A DNA stretch of 64,000 nucleotides from Prevotellaceae bacterium UBA4332 (GTDB lineage: Bacteria > Bacteroidota > Bacteroidia > Bacteroidales > Bacteroidaceae): NCBI GenBank assembly GCA_002394365.1, contig DGTQ01000017.1, forward strand, positions 264,921 through 328,920, written 5' to 3'. Both the position numbers and the translations under genes were made by a program. Shown here in pieces: positions 63,961 through 64,000 of the stretch. A model generated the notes under the pieces. It had not been told where the DNA came from. It did no database searches and was given only the letters and a program-made list of their open reading frames with translations. Every line of letters starts with the position of its first letter. Position 1 is the stretch's first letter.

Positions 63961-64000
63961 GATTGAAGATTGAAAATTGAAAATTGTTCCAAGTTCTGCT

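Overview
The window looks like chromosome of a Bacteroidota bacterium close to Prevotella. It has fimbrillin lipoproteins, secreted giants with type-IX-like C-terminal tails, an NBU-like mobilizable element, and promoters of the Bacteroidetes kind (TTTG, about 19-20 bp, TAnnTTTG).

Bases 1 to about 16,320 form the right part of a genomic island. The right edge is a truncated 3' half of an elongator tRNA-Met gene (16279-16320) followed by a strong terminator. An intact copy would be expected left of the window. From left to right the island holds: the first three genes of a BREX-like (type-3-like order) phage-defence operon, read leftward (BrxF-like, BrxC-like ATPase, PglX-like methylase, cut by the window edge); a 152-bp segment bounded by 18-bp inverted repeats, carrying a promoter that now points away from that operon and lying 28 bp from a tyrosine recombinase gene; an integrative mobilizable element (recombinase, membrane protein, relaxase, relaxosome protein, SF3-type helicase, DUF3853 protein, an unknown protein, NBU/IntDOT-like integrase); a candidate 280-nt RNA ending in a terminator; a 50-residue zinc-ribbon gene; and a tripartite hipB-hipS-hipT module.

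Bases 16,321 to 18,500 are core chromosome: a small membrane protein, an acyl-ACP thioesterase, a NUDIX hydrolase, a TauE/SafE remnant and tRNA-Pro(GGG). Bases 18,600 to 24,700 carry a surface-protein operon: a short peptide gene, a fimbrillin-like protein with a C-terminal dockerin, a possible cohesin-like protein, a second short peptide and two fimbrillin-like lipoproteins.

Two giant genes follow, both on the minus strand. One (24991-37302, 4103 codons) joins a family-1 pectate lyase to a family-8 pectin methylesterase in one secreted polypeptide. The other (37666-55314, 5882 codons) is a repeat protein built from a Tyr-Gly-Gly-Gly motif. A GH105-type unsaturated rhamnogalacturonyl hydrolase (56888-58627) completes a pectin theme: the giant enzyme would demethylate and cleave pectin, and GH105 would process unsaturated products. 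The window ends with a DUF5686-like outer-membrane protein, DsbD, and a TlpA-like thioredoxin.

The non-coding DNA between surface genes is unusually structured. It has 250-470-bp elements closed by a terminal helix, in two of which different sequences keep the same hairpins. It has arrays with 21-bp spacing, heptamer tandem repeats that touch gene ends, and GC-rich palindromes, two of which are also translated inside dsbD.
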